DNA of 64,000 bases, taken from assembly GCA_040274765.1 (NCBI GenBank), contig JBEMAY010000001.1:29264-93263 (forward strand), written 5' to 3'. The stretch comes from Psychrobacillus sp040274765 (GTDB taxonomy: Bacteria > Bacillota > Bacilli > Bacillales_A > Planococcaceae). This document shows positions 60,957-64,000 of this stretch, piece after piece. The translations under genes and the position numbers were made by a program. Each line of letters begins with the position of its first letter. Within the stretch, counting starts at the first letter, position 1. The notes beneath the pieces are model-generated. The model was not told the origin of the DNA. It saw only the letters and a program-made list of their open reading frames with translations, and did not search any database.

Positions 60957-63125
60957 TTGGAACTAAAGAAAATGTTACAGCTCGTATCCAAAGAAACGGG
61001 TATTAAAACTTCTCAAGCAGAGCAAGTAATTAAATTATTAGAAGAAGGAAACACTGTTCCTTTTATAGCTCGATATCGTAAGGAACAAACAGGCTCGTTA
61101 GATGAAGTGCAAATAAAAGCAATAGAAGATCGTTATCATTATATCCAGCAGCTCGAACAACGCAAAGAGGAAGTACTACGATTAATAGAGGAACAGGGGA
61201 AGCTTACCGAAGAACTTTCCGCTTCTATTCAAAACGCCACTGTCCTTCAACGAGTAGAGGATTTATATAGACCGTATAAGCAAAAACGGAGAACGAAAGC
61301 TACTATAGCAAAAGAAAAAGGCTTGGAACCTTTAGCGACAGAACTGCTAGGATTTCCAAAAGAATCTATTCAAATTCTGGCAGAGGCTTATATCAGTGAG
61401 GAATTAGAAGTGTTGACCACTGAGGATGCACTCCAAGGTGCTCGTGATATCTTAGCAGAACAGTTTGCAGATGATGCCAAAATACGTGAACAAATACGAA
61501 ATCTTACCCGCACCGACGGAAAAATTGTATCAACCCTCAAAAAAGCCGAGCTCGATGAGAAAAATGTCTATGAAATGTATTATGAATATGAAGAGCCAGT
61601 GAAAAAAATAGTGCCTCACCGTATACTAGCCTTAAACCGTGGAGAAAAAGAGGATGTACTTAAAGTGGGTATTCAAACTCCACATGACAAAATAGTAGGG
61701 GTAATGGAAGCGCAATGGATACCTAATCATACTACTAGTGAAGCAGTGGAGCAGATTAAGTTGGCAGTTGAAGATTCATATAAGAGATTAATTCAGCCTT
61801 CTGTAGAGCGAGAAATTCGCGCTGAGCTAACAGAAAAAGCGGAGGCACAGGCTATTCACATTTTTTCTGAAAATCTACGTAATCTTTTACTTCAGCCACC
61901 GTTAAAAGGAAAAGTGGTACTTGGAGTGGATCCGGCTTACCGTACTGGCTGTAAACTAGCCGTGGTTGATGATACAGGTAAGCTGTTAGAGGTATCTGCC
62001 ATTTACCCTCACGCACCGAAAATGGATATTGAAGGCTCTAAAAAGAAAGTTCTTTCTTATCTGAAGAACTATCCAATCACCCTTATTGCAATTGGCAATG
62101 GTACGGCTTCTCGTGAAACAGAGCAATTTATCGTAGATTGTCTGAAGGAAGTGACAGGAGAGGTAGCATACGTAATTGTCAATGAAGCAGGCGCATCCGT
62201 GTACTCAGCTTCTGAAACAGCAAGAAACGAGTTTCCCGACCTTCAAGTCGAGCAACGAAGTGCGGTATCTATTGCAAGAAGACTACAAGACCCATTGGCT
62301 GAATTAGTAAAAATAGATCCAAAGGCAGTTGGTGTAGGACAATACCAGCATGATGTGTCACAAAAGAAACTGTCGGAATCTCTTTCTTTTATAGTAGAGA
62401 CTGCTGTTAACCAGGTAGGGGTAAATGTAAATACAGCGTCCGCGTCACTACTTCAATACGTCTCAGGTCTTTCCAAAACAGTCGCAGAGAACGTAGTGAA
62501 CATGCGTAATGAACAAGGACGCTTCACTTCAAGAGCTCAGCTCAAAAAAATTCCTCGTCTTGGAGCTAAAACATATGAACAGGCAATTGGTTTTCTACGT
62601 GTTCCCGATGCAAAAAATCCCTTTGATGCAACAGGGATACATCCTGAAAGCTATAAGGCAGCTGAACAAGTACTTGAAATTGCTGGACTAACCAAAAAAC
62701 AAATAGGTTCTAAGGAAGCAGAAGAAGCACTAAAAACAATTTCTATAGAAGAAACTAGTAAAGCATTAGGGATTGGTGAAATCACACTAAAGGATATTTT
62801 GGATGCACTGATTAAGCCTGCACGGGATCCGCGTGAAGCTTTTCCTCAGCCTCTACTGAAAAAAGATGTATTAAAATTAGAGGATCTAAAAGCAGGAATG
62901 GAGCTTCAAGGTACAGTTCGTAATGTAGTCGACTTTGGGGCGTTTGTAGATATAGGTGTTAAACAAGATGGACTTGTCCACATCTCGAAGCTGAAAAAAG
63001 GATTTGTAAAGCATCCTTTAGATGTAGTATCCCTTGGAGATATCGTAACGGTTTGGGTAGAGCAGTTCGATGCAAACAAAGGAAGAATTGCATTAACGAT
63101 GCTTCCACCTGAACAACAAGTCTAA
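60957..63125 (+). CDS. tex: Tex-family transcription accessory protein
   Basis: The 722-residue protein has the Tex N-terminal helical domain, a YqgF-like nuclease fold (about 325-450; VDPAYRTGCKLAVVD), helix-hairpin-helix repeats (about 500-560; NVVNMRNEQGRFTSRAQLKKIP) and a C-terminal S1 domain (about 645-718; GTVRNVVDFGAFVDIGVKQDGLVHIS). Tex proteins bind RNA and RNA polymerase and affect transcription and stress survival. The TTG at 60957 has AAAGGATGGG upstream. The position after rsbX matches ydcI in B. subtilis. Confidence 0.95.
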   Translation: MELKKMLQLVSKETGIKTSQAEQVIKLLEEGNTVPFIARYRKEQTGSLDEVQIKAIEDRYHYIQQLEQRKEEVLRLIEEQGKLTEELSASIQNATVLQRVEDLYRPYKQKRRTKATIAKEKGLEPLATELLGFPKESIQILAEAYISEELEVLTTEDALQGARDILAEQFADDAKIREQIRNLTRTDGKIVSTLKKAELDEKNVYEMYYEYEEPVKKIVPHRILALNRGEKEDVLKVGIQTPHDKIVGVMEAQWIPNHTTSEAVEQIKLAVEDSYKRLIQPSVEREIRAELTEKAEAQAIHIFSENLRNLLLQPPLKGKVVLGVDPAYRTGCKLAVVDDTGKLLEVSAIYPHAPKMDIEGSKKKVLSYLKNYPITLIAIGNGTASRETEQFIVDCLKEVTGEVAYVIVNEAGASVYSASETARNEFPDLQVEQRSAVSIARRLQDPLAELVKIDPKAVGVGQYQHDVSQKKLSESLSFIVETAVNQVGVNVNTASASLLQYVSGLSKTVAENVVNMRNEQGRFTSRAQLKKIPRLGAKTYEQAIGFLRVPDAKNPFDATGIHPESYKAAEQVLEIAGLTKKQIGSKEAEEALKTISIEETSKALGIGEITLKDILDALIKPARDPREAFPQPLLKKDVLKLEDLKAGMELQGTVRNVVDFGAFVDIGVKQDGLVHISKLKKGFVKHPLDVVSLGDIVTVWVEQFDANKGRIALTMLPPEQQV

Positions 63126-63134
63126 TACTAACTA

Positions 63135-63169
63135 GAGTTGTCCACTGACTAACATCAGTGGACAGGCTC
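63135..63169 (+). terminator. Intrinsic terminator of tex
   Basis: TGTCCACTGA pairs perfectly with TCAGTGGACA around six bases. An outer GAG/CTC pair and TTTTATTT follow. Confidence 0.85.
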
Positions 63170-63190
63170 TTTTATTTAGGAGAGAGTACA

Positions 63191-63667
63191 GTGACAGATG
63201 AACAATTGAGTGAGTTAGTAAGGAACATATCCATAAAGATTTTTAAAAAAAAGTTTCAGCACAACGCTTATTTTAATAAAAGACTACGCAGTACCGGTGG
63301 AAGGTATATGTTAAGAACACATATGATTGAAATAAACCCTCTAGTTTTAGAAAAGCATGGGATGAACGAATTAATTGGAGTCATCAAGCATGAGCTCTGT
63401 CATTATCACTTACATATAGAAGGAAAAGGATATAAACATAGAGATGCAGATTTTCGTCAGCTCCTAAAACAAACAGATTCCCCCAGGTTTTGTTCTACTC
63501 TCGTAGAGCCTAAAAATCAAAAACGTACTAAATTATATGTGTACGAATGCTCAAAATGCGGCTTATTATATAGACGGAAAATTCGAGTAAATACGCACAA
63601 ATTCAAGTGTGGCAAGTGTTTTGGGGAGTTGTTTTTAAGTTCTTCAAAAAAAATGAAAGAAATTTGA
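63191..63667 (+). CDS. SprT-like zinc metalloprotein (YdcK)
   Basis: The 158-residue protein has the zinc-protease motif HELCHYHLH (about residues 79-87), the pattern of the SprT family, and a C-terminal zinc ribbon with two CxxC pairs (YECSKCG and FKCGKCF). The GTG at 63191 has AGGAGAGAG upstream; the longer frame begins in the tex terminator. Position after tex matches ydcK. The target and whether it cleaves protein are unknown. Confidence 0.9.
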   Translation: MTDEQLSELVRNISIKIFKKKFQHNAYFNKRLRSTGGRYMLRTHMIEINPLVLEKHGMNELIGVIKHELCHYHLHIEGKGYKHRDADFRQLLKQTDSPRFCSTLVEPKNQKRTKLYVYECSKCGLLYRRKIRVNTHKFKCGKCFGELFLSSSKKMKEI

Positions 63668-63676
63668 TGAAAAGTG

Positions 63677-63705
63677 TTGACGTTTGTCCAAACCCTCTCT
63701 ATAAT
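63677..63705 (+). promoter_or_regulatory. Strong promoter of the tRNA cluster
   Basis: TTGACG (63677-63682), 17 bases, TATAAT (63700-63705): a near-consensus sigma-A promoter 36 bases before tRNA-Asn. Confidence 0.88.
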
Positions 63706-63741
63706 AGAAAAAGTCGAGTAGAACAAAACGACATAAATTAT

Positions 63742-63816
63742 TCCGAAGTAGCTCAGTGGTAGAGCAATCGGCTGTTAACCGATTGGTCGTAGGTTCGAGT
63801 CCTACCTTCGGAGCCA
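63742..63816 (+). tRNA. tRNA-Asn (anticodon GTT)
   Basis: A cloverleaf of 75 bases with acceptor TCCGAAG/CTTCGGA, the GGTTCGAGTCC T-arm, an encoded CCA end, and GTT anticodon at 63774-63776. Confidence 0.97.
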
Positions 63817-63825
63817 TCTTTAAAT

Positions 63826-63900
63826 GGCCCCTTGGTCAAGCGGTTAAGACACCGCCCTTTCACGGCGGTAACACGGGTTCGAATCCCGTAGGGGTCACCA
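63826..63900 (+). tRNA. tRNA-Glu (anticodon TTC)
   Basis: A cloverleaf of 75 bases with acceptor GGCCCCT/AGGGGTC (G-U allowed), the GGGTTCGAATCCC T-arm, encoded CCA, and TTC anticodon at 63859-63861. Confidence 0.97.
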
Positions 63901-63923
63901 TTTAATTAAAACAAAAATACATA

Positions 63924-63999
63924 GGTCCCGTGGTGTAGCGGTTAACATGCCTGCCTGTCACGCAGGAGATCGCCGGTTCGATCCCGGTCGGGACCGCCA
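63924..63999 (+). tRNA. tRNA-Asp (anticodon GTC)
   Basis: A cloverleaf of 76 bases with acceptor GGTCCCG/CGGGACC, the CCGGTTCGATCCCGG T-arm, encoded CCA, and GTC anticodon at 63957-63959. The cluster probably continues beyond the window. Confidence 0.97.
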
Positions 64000-64000
64000 T

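Overview
The window is a contiguous piece of a low-GC Gram-positive chromosome of the order Bacillales. The evidence is the complete rsbRSTUVW-sigB-rsbX operon in the Bacillus subtilis neighbourhood order (cshA, ydbS/ydbT-like, rhomboid, acpS, ydcC-like, alr, ndoAI-ndoA, rsb-sigB, tex, ydcK), plus mntR, comFB and Lmo0850/Lmo0937-type small proteins, AGGAGG-type ribosome sites and frequent TTG/GTG starts. A Psychrobacillus/Caryophanaceae-like organism would fit, but that is inference. There are two assembly gaps (136-233 and 13529-13538).

Layout. 1-1742 (minus): a helix-turn-helix/TPR regulator translationally coupled to a secreted propeptide made of tandem 15-residue units, which looks like an RRNPP-type quorum-sensing pair with a multi-copy pheromone precursor. 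2128-8646 (minus): an ABC exporter, a small membrane protein, an operon of a permease with two M20 amidohydrolases, and a YceI-family protein. 8858-12675: an HxlR regulator (divergent from yceI, with YodB-like operators), murB and a penicillin-acylase-family enzyme. 12858-15395: the cadCA metal-efflux operon with two CadC-type operators. 15602-31237: a mixed region with five acetyltransferases, comFB, mntR, cvfB, a ring-cleaving dioxygenase behind a perfect MhqR-type palindrome, a lipid kinase behind a possible sigma-B promoter, an AraC regulator, yidC, an LdcB-like carboxypeptidase and cardiolipin synthase.

31426-36358: an ABC-2 exporter (ATPase and two permeases) followed by a fusion of a FeeM/GNAT-like acyltransferase to a class-V aminotransferase. 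It looks like a small-molecule biosynthesis and export operon. Next to it are a second HTH-TPR regulator and a divergent MFS exporter that share paired operators. 39236-43521: MFS exporter, CBS protein, Lmo0850-family peptide, rodA and an unrecognised protein. 43583-44226: paired SMR transporters.

44289-63667: a conserved core block covering cell-wall precursor synthesis (ddl, murF, alr), the RNA helicase cshA with a long leader that contains a terminator-like hairpin, acpS, the NdoAI/NdoA antitoxin-toxin pair and the whole stressosome/partner-switching module controlling sigma-B, with an internal sigma-B promoter before rsbV. The window closes with tex, an SprT-like protein and a strong promoter driving tRNA-Asn, tRNA-Glu and tRNA-Asp.
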